64,000 nt of DNA from Hyphomicrobiales bacterium (GCA_900471605.1 UCEY01000055.1:44525-108524), one strand, 5' to 3'. Shown: positions 1-8,181, numbered from the stretch's first letter. Notes: generated by a model not told the origin, from the sequence alone. Translations and numbers: made by a program.

Positions 1-68
1 ACGTGATGGACGGCGGGATGACGGTCGTAGGTAACCGTCAGGTTGTCGAGCGTCAGGAGGGCGCTCAC
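1..68 (-). CDS. Partial: N-terminus of a metal-type ABC transporter ATP-binding protein
   Basis: Reading the minus strand from a GTG at 68 gives about 22 residues, beginning VSALLTLDNLTVTYDRHPAV, before the window edge. This is the first beta-strand and A-loop region (Y of TYDRHPAV) that precedes Walker A in ABC ATPases. The LTVTY-RHPAVHH pattern resembles the AztA/ZnuC zinc-importer ATPases as I remember them. The GTG overlaps the TGA of the upstream 44-residue ORF (GTGA), so the two are probably translationally coupled. Zinc specificity is inferred from this short stretch and from the Zur-like palindromes upstream. The rest of the gene lies outside the window. Confidence 0.6.
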   Translation of the reverse strand, partial: MSALLTLDNLTVTYDRHPAVHH

Positions 69-199
69 GGCAGCATCACCGCCCAACGGATCGCCAGCCA
101 GAGTAGGCCGAGAAGCAACGCGACATAGAAGAGCCGGCTGACGACCGAGCGGCCGAGGAGGCCGGAAGAAGGACGTGGATATAACATTCGGGCCGCCAT
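65..199 (-). CDS. Small single-span membrane protein ahead of the ABC transporter
   Basis: A 44-residue ORF starts at ATG 199; an internal ATG at 187 would give 40 residues. It has a basic N-terminal stretch followed by one hydrophobic segment (about residues 23-42, SRLFYVALLLGLLWLAIRW). It overlaps the start of the downstream ABC ATPase gene by GTGA, so the two form an operon. No family is recognised. The ATG at 199 lies only 4 bases from the palindromic operator and has no clear Shine-Dalgarno, so the true start is uncertain. It may be an accessory subunit or a translated leader of the metal-uptake operon. Confidence 0.45.
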   Translation of the reverse strand: MAARMLYPRPSSGLLGRSVVSRLFYVALLLGLLWLAIRWAVMLP

Positions 200-203
200 A
201 AAA

Positions 204-231
204 TGTAATAACGTTACAGTTATGTTATAAC
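204..231 (-). promoter_or_regulatory. Tandem AT-rich palindromes, candidate Zur operator
   Basis: Two adjacent inverted repeats lie just upstream of the small membrane ORF and ABC ATPase: TGTAA-N5-TTACA (204-218) and GTTAT-N3-ATAAC (219-231). The second contains the palindrome GTTATAAC. The AT-rich TGTTATAACA-like character and the position before a metal ABC operon match Zur/Fur-family sites in alphaproteobacteria. Two adjacent sites would allow binding of two dimers. Assignment to Zur rather than another Fur-family protein is inference. Confidence 0.55.
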
Positions 232-353
232 AAAAATGGCAAAAACAAGGCGGCTCGTGATTTTGAAGATCGTAGACTGCCCGGTCGGCTGATAGCACTT
301 TGCCGGTTCAGGTCACCACGTCGGCAGGCGCGATGACGCCTATGGCCGAGATG

Positions 354-635
354 TCAGCGGTTCGGCTGGTTCAGGCCCCGCAGCGCGTTCTGATCTGAAG
401 GTCGAGCGGGAGTGTCGTATTGGCTGCCCTGTACATCCGGCGATTTGGTCGGTGCGGTTTCCGTCTGGCTGGAAACCAGATATCCGAGCCCGACGGCTCC
501 GATCGCGACGATGAAAGCTCCGGCGATGGCACCGACGCCTCTTGCCGGGTTCTGCCTGATGATCCCGAAGGCGAGGGCGAGCCCCAGAATGGCCGCGCCA
601 CCCGCAACGACGAATAACCATAGGGCGTTTTCCAT
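354..635 (-). CDS. Small two-span membrane protein, hypothetical
   Basis: A 93-residue protein with two hydrophobic helices (about residues 4-26 and 34-56) and a hydrophilic, Gln/Pro/Ser-rich C-terminal tail of about 37 residues. The start is supported by AAAGGAGAG about six bases before ATG 635. The gene stands alone on the minus strand. No domain is recognised. It is probably an inner-membrane protein with a polar tail. It is a real gene judging by the ribosome-binding site and protein-like composition, but its role is unknown. Confidence 0.65.
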   Translation of the reverse strand: MENALWLFVVAGGAAILGLALAFGIIRQNPARGVGAIAGAFIVAIGAVGLGYLVSSQTETAPTKSPDVQGSQYDTPARPSDQNALRGLNQPNR

Positions 636-704
636 TGCGCTCTCCTTTCAACTGACCTGACAGCGTAACCGGAAGGGCCGCCGGAAGTTCCCGAACGCGG
701 GCGC

Positions 705-734
705 AAACAAAAAAGGACGCCCGCAGGCGTCCTT
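705..734 (-). terminator. Rho-independent terminator of the peroxiredoxin gene
   Basis: A perfect stem AAGGACGCC (713-721) / GGCGTCCTT (726-734) with loop CGCA is followed on the minus strand by a T-rich run (complement of 705-712). It sits 22 bases past the peroxiredoxin stop codon. Confidence 0.85.
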
Positions 735-755
735 CGAAAGCAAACTGTAGACCGT

Positions 756-1241
756 TCAGAGCTGTTCCAGCATCGCCGCCGCGCCGGAGACAGTGGCCTG
801 TCCGGGGCTTTCCTCGACGTTGAGCGATTTTACGACGCCGTTTTCGACGAGCATCGAATAACGCTTGGAGCGCACCCCGAGACCGCCGGCGGAAAGATCG
901 GCGTCGAGGCCGAGCGCCTTGGTGAAGGCGCCGTCCCAGTCCGCGAGGAAATGGATCTTGCCGAGCCCGCCCGTCTGGGTCGCCCAGGCGCCCATCACGT
1001 GCCAGTCGTTGACGGCGAGAACGGCGATGTCGTCGACGCCTCTCGCAAGAATCGCGTCGCGGTTTTCGAGATAGCCCGGCAGGTGGTTCAGCGTGCAGGT
1101 GGGCGTGAATGCGCCGGGCACCGCGAAAAGCACGACCTTCTTGCCGTCGAAAAGCTGTCCGGTGGTGATCTCGACCGGACCGTCCGCGGTCTTTTCCTTG
1201 AACGTGGCTGCGGGAAGTTTATCGCCGATGGCAATCGTCAT
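756..1241 (-). CDS. Peroxiredoxin, Prx5/PMP20 type
   Basis: A 161-residue thiol peroxidase of the redoxin superfamily that reduces hydrogen peroxide and organic hydroperoxides in the cytosol. The peroxidatic cysteine is C49 in the motif PGAFTPTC, diagnostic of the Prx5 group. The length and the absence of a conserved second cysteine pattern fit the atypical or 1-Cys members. The start at 1241 is chosen because GAGGAGAG precedes it at good spacing and the family usually begins MTIAIGDKLP; the longer frame upstream lacks homology-like sequence. It lies in tandem behind the DsbD-like gene, consistent with a thiol-redox neighbourhood. A terminator follows directly. Confidence 0.93.
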   Translation of the reverse strand: MTIAIGDKLPAATFKEKTADGPVEITTGQLFDGKKVVLFAVPGAFTPTCTLNHLPGYLENRDAILARGVDDIAVLAVNDWHVMGAWATQTGGLGKIHFLADWDGAFTKALGLDADLSAGGLGVRSKRYSMLVENGVVKSLNVEESPGQATVSGAAAMLEQL

Positions 1242-1379
1242 GGAGCTCTCCTCGTTTGGGCGAGCGCCTGTCTCAGCCCCGCCGTTCCGGGCGACTATAG
1301 AGCGGACTTGACGCAAGACAAGTGAGAGACGCCGCAATGCGGACGCCGGCAAGCGGCCGTTCAATCGAGGGTCAGCGGC

Positions 1380-2237
1380 TTACTCGAAGGCGAGCGAGGT
1401 TTCCATCGCCCGGTTGCCGGCAATGACCAGGATGCCCCAGCGTTTGCCCTTGATGTCGTAGTTTTTCGGCAGCTTGCCGACCGGCATGTCGAGTGCGTAG
1501 GCCTCGCCGTCGCGGCGGCCGTTGACGCCGTCGAAGAGCACATGGCCTTGCGGCCCGGTGACGATCACCTGTGGCGGCGCCGAGGTTCCCGCCGGCAGCT
1601 TCAGCTTCAGGCTCAGCTTGTCGCGCCCGTGCGTCATCGCATAGTGGGTGACGGCAAAATCTCCCGATGGCGCTTCCGGCAGTTTCGAGGCGGCGGCATT
1701 GAGGATCATCGCCTCCTCGACCGGCGTGCCCTTGGTCGCCCCGAGCTGCAGCGAGAAATCCGCCTGGAAGGGAATGCAGATGTTGCGGCAGAGACCGACA
1801 AAGGCCGACGCGCCGAGGTTCAGGGGCTTGCTCGGATCTTCCATCTTGAGCTCGAAAGGCAGGGCGACCGCATGGTCGTAGCCGATATCGCGCAAATTGC
1901 CGTTGTCGATCCGCTTCGGCACCGGATAGGCCATGCTGCTCAGCGTCACGCCGCTTGCCTTGGAAAACACCATCTGCGGAGGAATGCCGGCATCGCCCGG
2001 TTCCTTCCAATAGGTGATCCAGCCGGCCTTCGGCTCGATCTGCAGCGCGCCGCGCACCGTGCCGTCCGGCTCCGGCGGCATCGCCACGATCCGCATCCGG
2101 CCGCCTTCGTTGCTGGCCCAGGGGGAGGTCTCCGCACGGCCTGCCGAGGCAGCACCGAGCGCCGCGCCCACGGCGATGCAGGCGGCGAGCACGGTCGGCA
2201 CCCTCGAAGGGATGTTACGCATCGAAATTCTCTTCAT
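1380..2237 (-). CDS. Exported DsbD-alpha-like thiol-disulfide domain protein
   Basis: A 285-residue protein with an N-terminal signal peptide (basic MKRISMRN, hydrophobic core about residues 14-33, cleavage near GRAE). It is followed by a domain like the N-terminal periplasmic immunoglobulin-like domain of DsbD. The cysteine pair C150 and C154 in GLCRNICIPF matches the nDsbD type redox pair. The transmembrane and thioredoxin domains of full DsbD are absent, so it probably passes or receives electrons in the periplasm with separate partners. The start could also be ATG 2222. It is divergent from yqgE and upstream of the peroxiredoxin. Confidence 0.8.
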   Translation of the reverse strand: MKRISMRNIPSRVPTVLAACIAVGAALGAASAGRAETSPWASNEGGRMRIVAMPPEPDGTVRGALQIEPKAGWITYWKEPGDAGIPPQMVFSKASGVTLSSMAYPVPKRIDNGNLRDIGYDHAVALPFELKMEDPSKPLNLGASAFVGLCRNICIPFQADFSLQLGATKGTPVEEAMILNAAASKLPEAPSGDFAVTHYAMTHGRDKLSLKLKLPAGTSAPPQVIVTGPQGHVLFDGVNGRRDGEAYALDMPVGKLPKNYDIKGKRWGILVIAGNRAMETSLAFE

Positions 2238-2397
2238 TGCCCAGGCATTTAACCGATCGGACGTGTCCAAACCAGTCACGAGCCGGCGCATGCCGATCAT
2301 TTTCGGTTGATTGATCGGGCAGACTGCCCCATCTTGATGGAATGGCAATCGACGCTGTCCTGCCCATAGTTGGGCCGGAAGGCAGGCTGGAGGCATC

Positions 2398-3003
2398 ATG
2401 GCTTTCTCGACCCTGGGGGACAAGAGCGAACGGGGCTTTCTGGACGGGCAGTTCCTGATTGCCATGCCGGGCATGCAGGACAGCAATTTCACTCGCGCCG
2501 TCGTTTATATCTGCGCCCATTCCCAGGCCGGCGCTATGGGTTTCATCATCAACCGCCCGCAGCAGATCTCGTTCACGGACGTTCTCCTGCACTTGAAGCT
2601 CATGGATCAGGCCGATGCGATCATGCTGCCGGTCCAGACCCGCGACTTCCCGATCCTTTCGGGCGGCCCGGTGGAGACGGGGCGCGGCTTCGTGCTGCAT
2701 TCGGACGATTTTGTCAGCGAATCCTCCATTCCGGTCAGCGACGACATCTCGCTCACCGCCACGCTCGATATCGTCCGCGCCATCTGCGACGGACGCGGGC
2801 CGGCACGGGCCACGATGCTGCTCGGTTATGCCGGCTGGGGTCCTGGCCAGCTGGAAATCGAGATCGGCAACAACGGCTGGCTGAACTGCGCAGCCAGCGA
2901 GGAATTGATCTTCGACCGGGCGCTGGAAGGCAAATACGAACGTGCCCTGGCCCTGCTCGGCGTCAGCCCGGAAATGCTCTCCAGCGAAGCCGGCCACGCC
3001 TGA
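2398..3003 (+). CDS. yqgE: YqgE/AlgH family (UPF0301) protein
   Basis: A 201-residue cytosolic protein of the YqgE/AlgH family, of unclear biochemical role; AlgH affects alginate regulation in Pseudomonas. Family features include FLDGQFLIAMPGM near the N-terminus, GFIINRP around residue 44, and LSGGPVETGRGFVLH in the middle. Length is typical (about 185-205). The start is supported by GGAGG seven bases upstream. It is divergently transcribed from the DsbD-like gene, so 2238-2397 must hold both promoters. Confidence 0.92.
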   Translation: MAFSTLGDKSERGFLDGQFLIAMPGMQDSNFTRAVVYICAHSQAGAMGFIINRPQQISFTDVLLHLKLMDQADAIMLPVQTRDFPILSGGPVETGRGFVLHSDDFVSESSIPVSDDISLTATLDIVRAICDGRGPARATMLLGYAGWGPGQLEIEIGNNGWLNCAASEELIFDRALEGKYERALALLGVSPEMLSSEAGHA

Positions 3004-3092
3004 CTTCTAAATTTTGGAAAACCCCGGAACGAAGCCCCCGGCCCGGAGTTCTTCTTCCCGCAGGACGATGGACGTCCGCGAGAAGGAGAAGC

Positions 3093-3287
3093 ATGATGGG
3101 CAGCACCAGTGACAAGATGGCCGGCAAGGCCAACGAAGTGGCCGGTAAGGTCAAGCAGGCCGCCGGCGATATGACCGACAATCCGAAGCTCAAGGCAAAG
3201 GGTGCGGGCCAGGAAGCCAAGGGCCATGCGCAGCAGGCCAAGGGCAAGGTGAAGGATGCCGCCAAGAGCGTTGTCGACCGTATGTAA
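3093..3287 (+). CDS. CsbD family stress protein
   Basis: A 64-residue, lysine- and alanine-rich hydrophilic protein with the typical CsbD pattern SDKMAGKANEVAGKVKQAAG and repeated KAKG/QAKGK units. In Bacillus and many proteobacteria CsbD-like proteins are general-stress induced; their molecular function is unknown. The double ATG at 3093/3096 follows AGAAGGAGAA. It is a monocistronic gene with its own terminator just downstream. I could not identify a specific sigma-factor promoter. Confidence 0.9.
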   Translation: MMGSTSDKMAGKANEVAGKVKQAAGDMTDNPKLKAKGAGQEAKGHAQQAKGKVKDAAKSVVDRM

Positions 3288-3312
3288 CGGTCACGTTCCA
3301 AGCCTAGAATTC

Positions 3313-3345
3313 AAACCTGTTCCGGCTCCGGCTGGAGCAGGTTTT
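3313..3345 (+). terminator. Rho-independent terminator after csbD
   Basis: The stem AAACCTGTTCC (3313-3323) / GGAGCAGGTTT (3334-3344) contains a single G-U wobble and has a 10-base loop. It ends in a short T-run, 25 bases after the csbD stop. Confidence 0.8.
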
Positions 3346-3395
3346 CTGTATCCGCCTCGTTCCCATCCGCCTTTACTCGATCCGACGGAACCTCC

Positions 3396-4463
3396 ATGCG
3401 CCTCTACGACTGCGATCATTGCGGCCAGCCCATCCATTTCGACAACCGCTCCTGCGTGAACTGCGGCCACCGGCTGGCTTTCGTGCCGGAGATGCTCGCC
3501 ATGCATGCGCTGGAGGAGGATTCGACAGACGGTACCTGGCATCTGATCGCAAGACCGGAGCACAGGGTCAGGCTCTGCGCCAATGCCGGCCCGGATATCT
3601 GCAACTGGACAGTGATCGCTGACGATCCGCACCCCTTCTGCCCGGCCTGCCGTCATAACCGGCTGGTGCCGGATGCCGCGACCGAGGTCGGCCTCAACCA
3701 GTGGCGGCGCATCAGCCAGGCCCAGCGGCATCTCTTCTATTCGCTGCTGCGGTTGAACCTGCCGCGCACCAATCGCGAAGAGGATCCGCAGGGCGGTCTC
3801 GTCTTCGACTTCCTCATCGACGAGGTACAGCCCGACGGCACCGTCGTGCCGGCCATGACCGGTCATGAGGAAGGCCTGATCGCCATCCGCGCCGCCGAGG
3901 CCGACGATGTCACCCGCGAACAGGTGCGCGTCTCGATGAACGAGCCCTATCGCACCATGCTCGGTCATTTTCGACACGAAACCGGCCACTACGTCTGGGA
4001 CAAGCTGGTGCGCGACGGCGGCCGGCTGGCCGAGTTCCGCGCCGTCTTCGGCGACGAGACCGCCGACTACGGCGCGGCGCTGCAGAGGAATTACGAGCAG
4101 GGGCCGCCGCCCAACTGGCAGGACTTCTATATCAGCACCTATGCGAGTTCCCACCCGTGGGAAGACTTTGCCGAGTGCTTCGCCCATTATCTGCATATCG
4201 TCGACACACTGGAGACGGCGCGCGCCTATGGCATGGTGATCGAACCGCGCGGCCATGCGGAAATGGCGGCGGAAGTGGCGTTCAATCCCTATGCGGCGCG
4301 GGATGCGGAACAACTCGTCGCCGCCTGGGTCCCGTTCAGCATGGCGCTCAACAGCATCCATCGCTCGATGGGCCAGCCGGATCTTTATCCCTTCGTTCTG
4401 TCGCAGGCCGTCATGGTCAAGCTGGAATATATTCACCGGCTGATCCACGCCCACCGCGGATAG
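3396..4463 (+). CDS. Putative zinc-binding metallopeptidase with N-terminal zinc ribbon
   Basis: A 355-residue protein. The N-terminus carries a zinc-ribbon (C6-x2-C9 ... C20-x2-C23) and further cysteines at 61, 69, 82 and 85. The centre holds a gluzincin-type motif HETGH (H184-H188) in GHFRHETGHYVWDKL. A candidate third ligand lies in HPWEDFAECFAHY (E246 or E250). This matches the family annotated as putative zinc-binding metallopeptidase (formerly DUF2248). There is no signal peptide, so it should be cytosolic. Substrate is unknown. It stands alone and is followed by a strong hairpin. Confidence 0.85.
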   Translation: MRLYDCDHCGQPIHFDNRSCVNCGHRLAFVPEMLAMHALEEDSTDGTWHLIARPEHRVRLCANAGPDICNWTVIADDPHPFCPACRHNRLVPDAATEVGLNQWRRISQAQRHLFYSLLRLNLPRTNREEDPQGGLVFDFLIDEVQPDGTVVPAMTGHEEGLIAIRAAEADDVTREQVRVSMNEPYRTMLGHFRHETGHYVWDKLVRDGGRLAEFRAVFGDETADYGAALQRNYEQGPPPNWQDFYISTYASSHPWEDFAECFAHYLHIVDTLETARAYGMVIEPRGHAEMAAEVAFNPYAARDAEQLVAAWVPFSMALNSIHRSMGQPDLYPFVLSQAVMVKLEYIHRLIHAHRG

Positions 4464-4487
4464 GAAACCTCCGCCGGAAAAAGAAAA

Positions 4488-4515
4488 CCCGCCTTTCGGT
4501 GGATCGAAAGGCGGG
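4488..4515. terminator. Hairpin terminator, probably bidirectional
   Basis: A perfect 11-bp stem, CCCGCCTTTCG (4488-4498) / CGAAAGGCGGG (4505-4515), sits 25 bases after the metallopeptidase stop. A T-rich run is present only on the minus-strand side, so it may serve the convergent acyl-CoA dehydrogenase gene better than the plus strand. The AT-rich 190 bases that follow hold no recognisable gene. Confidence 0.7.
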
Positions 4516-4706
4516 AAGCAGTTTGTGGGGCGCATTCAGAAACCCCTGGGAATTAGGGGGTAAGATCACGATTTCGTCAACTCGAAATATGCGTTTTCAT
4601 ATTTTCGGAAGTGCTGTTTTGCGGTGAAATCGATGCTTTCGCCTTTTTCCCATGACAAACGGCGGATTTTACAGGTTTTTACCTGTGATTACTTCTAGTT
4701 TTGGCG

Positions 4707-5861
4707 TCAATAGATCCTGAGCGTGTCGAGACCCAGCGCCGTGCGGCCGGCAAATTCGAGCTGAGGGCCGGTCCTCATCGGGTGGTAGCGGGCACCCTGG
4801 ACGTCGCGGAACCGGCGTTCGAGGCCCTTGTTGCGATAGAAGGCCGTGCCGCCTGCCGTTTCCATGGCCAGTTCCGTTGCGGTAATCGCGTGGCGGGCGA
4901 CCAGCGAACGGCCGATCATGATCTCGTTGGTCGTATCAGGCGAAGGTTCGCCGCGTTCGGCCGCCGCGATCATGGCGGCATGGGCGTATTGCGCCGCCCG
5001 GAGCTCGGTCTCCATCCGGCCGGCGAGCTCGATCACATGCGCATCCGGCTCCTTCCGCTTGGCCAGCTCGATGGCGATGTCGCGGGCACTTTCCGCAACC
5101 CCGAGATAGGCCGAGTAGATCAGCGGGAAGGCGATCATCGAGATGATGTGGAAGAGCATGTGCCATTCGCCCTGGTTGCGCTTCAGCGCCACCGCCTCCT
5201 CCGGCACCACATGGCCCTCGATCATCACGTCATTGGATCCCGTGCCGCGCATTCCCATCACCTTCCAGGTGTCGAGAATTTTGACATGCGGCGATTTCAT
5301 CGGCAGGCCGAAATGCAGGACCTTCGGTCCGTCCGGTTCGTCGAGGACGGCGCCGGTCATCAGGAGATCGCCCATCGGCGAACCGGAGGTGAAGATCTTG
5401 CGGCCGGTGATCCGGTAGCCGCCGTCGACCTTCTCGGCCTTGCCGGACCCCTCGATCCAGTCCGAGCCGCCGCTCGACAGAAGGATGATCCGCTCTGCCG
5501 CCACGCGTTTGAGAAGCGGCATGACCGGCGCCGCCTTCTGATGCGTCCAGCGCCAGGCGGGGATCGCCACCTGATGGGTGTGCATCGAAAAGGCGAGCGC
5601 GGTCGATCCGCAATGATGCGCGAGCTCCCTGATCATCTCGCAGAGTTCGCGAACCTCCGCGCCGCCGCCGCCCAGATCGGCCGGAACGCCGGCCTCGACC
5701 AGGCCGGACTGGCGCAGGTCGCGGTAGTTCTCGGCGACAAATGCATCGCCGTCACCGCCCTCCACGGCGCGTGCCGCAAACACCGGTCCGAGCGATCTGG
5801 CGATGCCGATCGCATTGGAATGGACCGTGTGAGCGGGCTTGAATTCGGTTGCTGCCGTCAT
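4707..5861 (-). CDS. Acyl-CoA dehydrogenase family flavoprotein
   Basis: A 384-residue protein with the three-part acyl-CoA dehydrogenase fold: N-terminal helices with the small-residue loop VPADLGGGG, a middle beta domain with GRKIFTSGS and the VMGMRGTGSNDV strand, and a C-terminal helical domain. The usual catalytic glutamate of chain-length-specific dehydrogenases is not obvious. It may therefore belong to the flavin monooxygenase or desulfurisation (DszC/SfnB-like) branch, as an alternative to a true beta-oxidation enzyme. The start at 5861 is chosen for the upstream GGGAGGAG. It is monocistronic with about 200 bases of non-coding sequence upstream. Confidence 0.82.
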   Translation of the reverse strand: MTAATEFKPAHTVHSNAIGIARSLGPVFAARAVEGGDGDAFVAENYRDLRQSGLVEAGVPADLGGGGAEVRELCEMIRELAHHCGSTALAFSMHTHQVAIPAWRWTHQKAAPVMPLLKRVAAERIILLSSGGSDWIEGSGKAEKVDGGYRITGRKIFTSGSPMGDLLMTGAVLDEPDGPKVLHFGLPMKSPHVKILDTWKVMGMRGTGSNDVMIEGHVVPEEAVALKRNQGEWHMLFHIISMIAFPLIYSAYLGVAESARDIAIELAKRKEPDAHVIELAGRMETELRAAQYAHAAMIAAAERGEPSPDTTNEIMIGRSLVARHAITATELAMETAGGTAFYRNKGLERRFRDVQGARYHPMRTGPQLEFAGRTALGLDTLRIY

Positions 5862-6062
5862 GGTTTTCTCCTCCCATCTGTTGAGAATGGGCGGATTGTT
5901 GGCCGCTGGACGCATAGCCGCAAGTACAGGAAATGGACTAGGTCTGGCCTGCGGCCCGGATCGTCAATGGTGTCGGCCCTGCAGTGCCAGGCGTGCCAGG
6001 CAGCCCGCGAGCCATGGAGAGGAGCCCGGAAAGGCCGGTATTCCGTCTCCATAACCAGATGT

Positions 6063-6515
6063 TCAAGCGCTTTTCGGCTTCTTCTTCGAACCTGCAGGCC
6101 GGGTGGAATTTAATGCTGCGGCGGCGCGAATGAGTGCCTTGAATGCCTCTTCATCGATCTTGTCGCCCTCGTGAAAATCGATGGCGCGCCTTGTGTTGCC
6201 CTCGAGGCTGGAGTTGAAGAGACCGGCAGGGTCTTCAAGGGAAGCGCCCTTGGCAAAGGTCAGCTTCACGGACGCCTTGTAGGTTTCTCCGGTGCAGATG
6301 ATGCCGGCAAGCTCCCAGACGGGAACCCCACGCCATTTCCACTCCTCGATCACGTCGGGCTCGGCCTGCCGGATGAGTGCGCGCACCCGCGAGAGCGTCT
6401 CGCCCCGCCAGTCGCCGAGCTCCCTGATCCGCGCGTCGATCAGCTGCGAGGGAGAGGTTTCTCCGTCCTTCGAAGCGCTTTTCGTCGTCTCCATGGCAGA
6501 TGTCGCTTTCTTCAT
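6063..6515 (-). CDS. DUF1801 domain protein (first of a tandem pair)
   Basis: A 150-residue protein of the DUF1801/YdhG-like family, with the family pattern LGDWRGETLSRVRALI, EEWKWRGVPVW and the C-terminal HEGDKIDEEAFKALIRAA. Lys/Ser-rich tails flank the domain. Function is not established for the family, which has an SCP2/iron-chaperone-like fold. It lies 15 bases downstream of a second, divergent DUF1801 gene on the same strand. The two share order and end motif (HEGD...D) but are clearly diverged, so this is an old duplication. An internal start at 6494 is possible. Confidence 0.85.
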   Translation of the reverse strand: MKKATSAMETTKSASKDGETSPSQLIDARIRELGDWRGETLSRVRALIRQAEPDVIEEWKWRGVPVWELAGIICTGETYKASVKLTFAKGASLEDPAGLFNSSLEGNTRRAIDFHEGDKIDEEAFKALIRAAAALNSTRPAGSKKKPKSA

Positions 6516-6530
6516 GATGATGGTCGCCGT

Positions 6531-7001
6531 TTACATTTTCTCGCCGGGCAATTGGCTCGCCTGACTTATCCAGTCGGCAAGCTGGGCTTCGTCGAATTCG
6601 TCGCCCTCGTGGATATGGAAATAGCGCGTCTGCGGCGTCTTGGACGCGCCGGGAGGGGTGGGGTTCAGCGAAGCGCCGCGAAAGAAGGCGAGCTTGATGT
6701 ATCTGGCAAAGCAATGGACGCCCAGGAACCAGCCATCGCCTTCGATGCCGTAGAGCGGCGAGTTCCATTTGACCGCCTTGTACACGTCAGGAACGGTGCG
6801 CGTGACGAGCGCGTCGAGACGGCGCCCGACATCGCTTTTCCAGCCAGGCATGGCGGCGATATAGGCTTGCACAGGCGCATTGCCATAACCCTTGGCAATC
6901 TGCGGGTTGCCGCCCGACAGGAGCACCGGTTCCGCTTCGGCATTGCCGGCGGTCGCCTTCTGCGCAACCTTTCCCGAGGTTCTGGATGTCCTGCCGGCCA
7001 T
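6531..7001 (-). CDS. DUF1801 domain protein (second of a tandem pair)
   Basis: A 156-residue DUF1801 protein, with VYKAVKWNSPLYGIEGDGWF as the counterpart of the EEWKWRGVPVWEL region in its neighbour, and HIHEGDEFDEAQLADW at the C-terminus. A basic, Ala/Lys-rich N-terminal tail of about 25 residues precedes the domain. The start at 7001 has GGAGTGAAG at proper spacing; the longer open frame upstream is not supported. It is probably co-transcribed with the downstream DUF1801 gene and perhaps with the small membrane protein just upstream. Function is unknown. Confidence 0.85.
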   Translation of the reverse strand: MAGRTSRTSGKVAQKATAGNAEAEPVLLSGGNPQIAKGYGNAPVQAYIAAMPGWKSDVGRRLDALVTRTVPDVYKAVKWNSPLYGIEGDGWFLGVHCFARYIKLAFFRGASLNPTPPGASKTPQTRYFHIHEGDEFDEAQLADWISQASQLPGEKM

Positions 7002-7012
7002 TCGCTTCACTC

Positions 7013-7228
7013 CTATCCGCGGACGCCTTGCCCGCTGCGGCGGGCGTAAGGCAGCGCAAACAGATATAGGCCGCTGAACAATAGCAGGAAGAGCGGCGGC
7101 AGGGGAGAATAGACCACCCACGGGGGTGGCTCGCCGAAGCCCATGGCGACGAAATTGGCAATCACGGTCAAGGTGAAGGCGATCGACAGCCAGCGGTGGA
7201 GCTGCCGGATCAACATGTTCCAGGTCAA
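7013..7228 (-). CDS. Small membrane protein with TTG start
   Basis: A 71-residue protein with two hydrophobic segments (about residues 14-31 and 41-60) and a basic C-terminus. The start is TTG at 7228, because AGGAGG lies eight bases upstream. The first ATG (7216) would be about 20 bases from that site. The N-terminal RQLHRWLSIAFTLTVIANFVAM looks like the first helix of PepSY-type or cytochrome-like membrane proteins, but no domain can be named. It ends 12 bases before the DUF1801 gene and may head that operon. Confidence 0.65.
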   Translation of the reverse strand: MTWNMLIRQLHRWLSIAFTLTVIANFVAMGFGEPPPWVVYSPLPPLFLLLFSGLYLFALPYARRSGQGVRG

Positions 7229-7393
7229 CGATAATTCCTCCTCTAGAACGAATTTGCAATGTGCCCGCCCCTCCTGGTGGGGAGGGGCGATAAATCATTC
7301 CGACCGCCGTTGGCCCGCCGGTACGCCAACCGGCGATGATCGAACCGGCTTTCGGCTGCGGCGTCCTGAATTCGCCGCCGGTGCCGTCTCGCG

Positions 7394-7825
7394 TCAGCCC
7401 TGACCCGCCAAAACCGTCTCCAGCGCGCCGAGGAAGCCCTGCCATCCGTGGCGGGCGCCGTTGAAGGCGAGCTTCTGATCCGGCCGGAAGCCCGACTGCT
7501 CCATGCGCAGATGGGTGCCCGCGCTCGTCGGGGTCAGCGTCAGCGTGACGACGCTTCTCAGATCATAGGCCGGGTCGTCATGCACATGGTTCCAGCTGTA
7601 GGAGAGCCTTTCGTGGAGATCCACCGCCAGCACCTCGCAATCCAGCACGCCGCCCCATTCGCCGCGCAGATTGAAGCGGTGGCCGACGACAGGCTGAAAA
7701 TCGTTCTTCATCAGCCATTCCTCGACAAGGTGCTGCTGCGTCAGCGCCCGCCACACCTTTTCCGGCGGATGGGGGAACTCGCGTTCGACGACGACGGTGC
7801 GGATTTCGGTCGAGCTATCGTTCAT
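7394..7825 (-). CDS. SRPBCC (AHSA1-like) protein
   Basis: A 143-residue START-like/AHSA1 domain protein: VVVEREFPHPPEKVWRALT at the N-terminus, WLMKNDFQPVVGHRF and the C-terminal HGWQGFLGALE typical of this group. Such proteins form a helix-grip hydrophobic ligand cavity. The ATG overlaps the stop of the ArsR gene (ATGA), a widespread ArsR-SRPBCC two-gene arrangement. It is therefore likely controlled and co-produced with that regulator. The ligand is unknown. Confidence 0.9.
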   Translation of the reverse strand: MNDSSTEIRTVVVEREFPHPPEKVWRALTQQHLVEEWLMKNDFQPVVGHRFNLRGEWGGVLDCEVLAVDLHERLSYSWNHVHDDPAYDLRSVVTLTLTPTSAGTHLRMEQSGFRPDQKLAFNGARHGWQGFLGALETVLAGQG

Positions 7826-8157
7826 TGGTCCATCCTCTTCAGCAGGTCCTCGAGCTGGTCGAAGCGGCTTTGCCAGAACCCGGCCATCTCGCGCGTCCAG
7901 TCGACCAGGGGGGCAAGCGCGCCGAGCTGGGCGCTGTAATGGGTCTGTCGGCCCTCGTGGCGGTCGCGCACCAGCCCGGCTTGCTTCAGCAGCCCGAGAT
8001 GTTTTGAGACGACTGGTTGCGAAACGCCGGCCTGAGCCGTCAGGGCACCGACCGTCTTTTCCCCTTCGCGGCACAATCGCTCGAAGAGCGCCCGGCGGGT
8101 TGGGTCGGCGAGTGTTCTGAAGAGCACGTCGTGAGCGTCCGGCACTTGGAGATCCAT
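7822..8157 (-). CDS. ArsR-family winged-helix repressor
   Basis: A 111-residue ArsR-type regulator: LADPTRRALFERLC, the recognition helix in GVSQPVVSKHLGLLKQAGLV, and the wing DRHEGRQTHY. No CxC or other obvious metal-binding cysteines are present, so it probably responds to something other than metal. It is followed with ATGA overlap by the SRPBCC gene, its usual partner. A perfect inverted repeat 25 bases upstream of the start is a likely autoregulatory operator. Confidence 0.92.
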   Translation of the reverse strand: MDLQVPDAHDVLFRTLADPTRRALFERLCREGEKTVGALTAQAGVSQPVVSKHLGLLKQAGLVRDRHEGRQTHYSAQLGALAPLVDWTREMAGFWQSRFDQLEDLLKRMDQ

Positions 8158-8181
8158 ACCTCGTTGGCTATGGATTTACGT

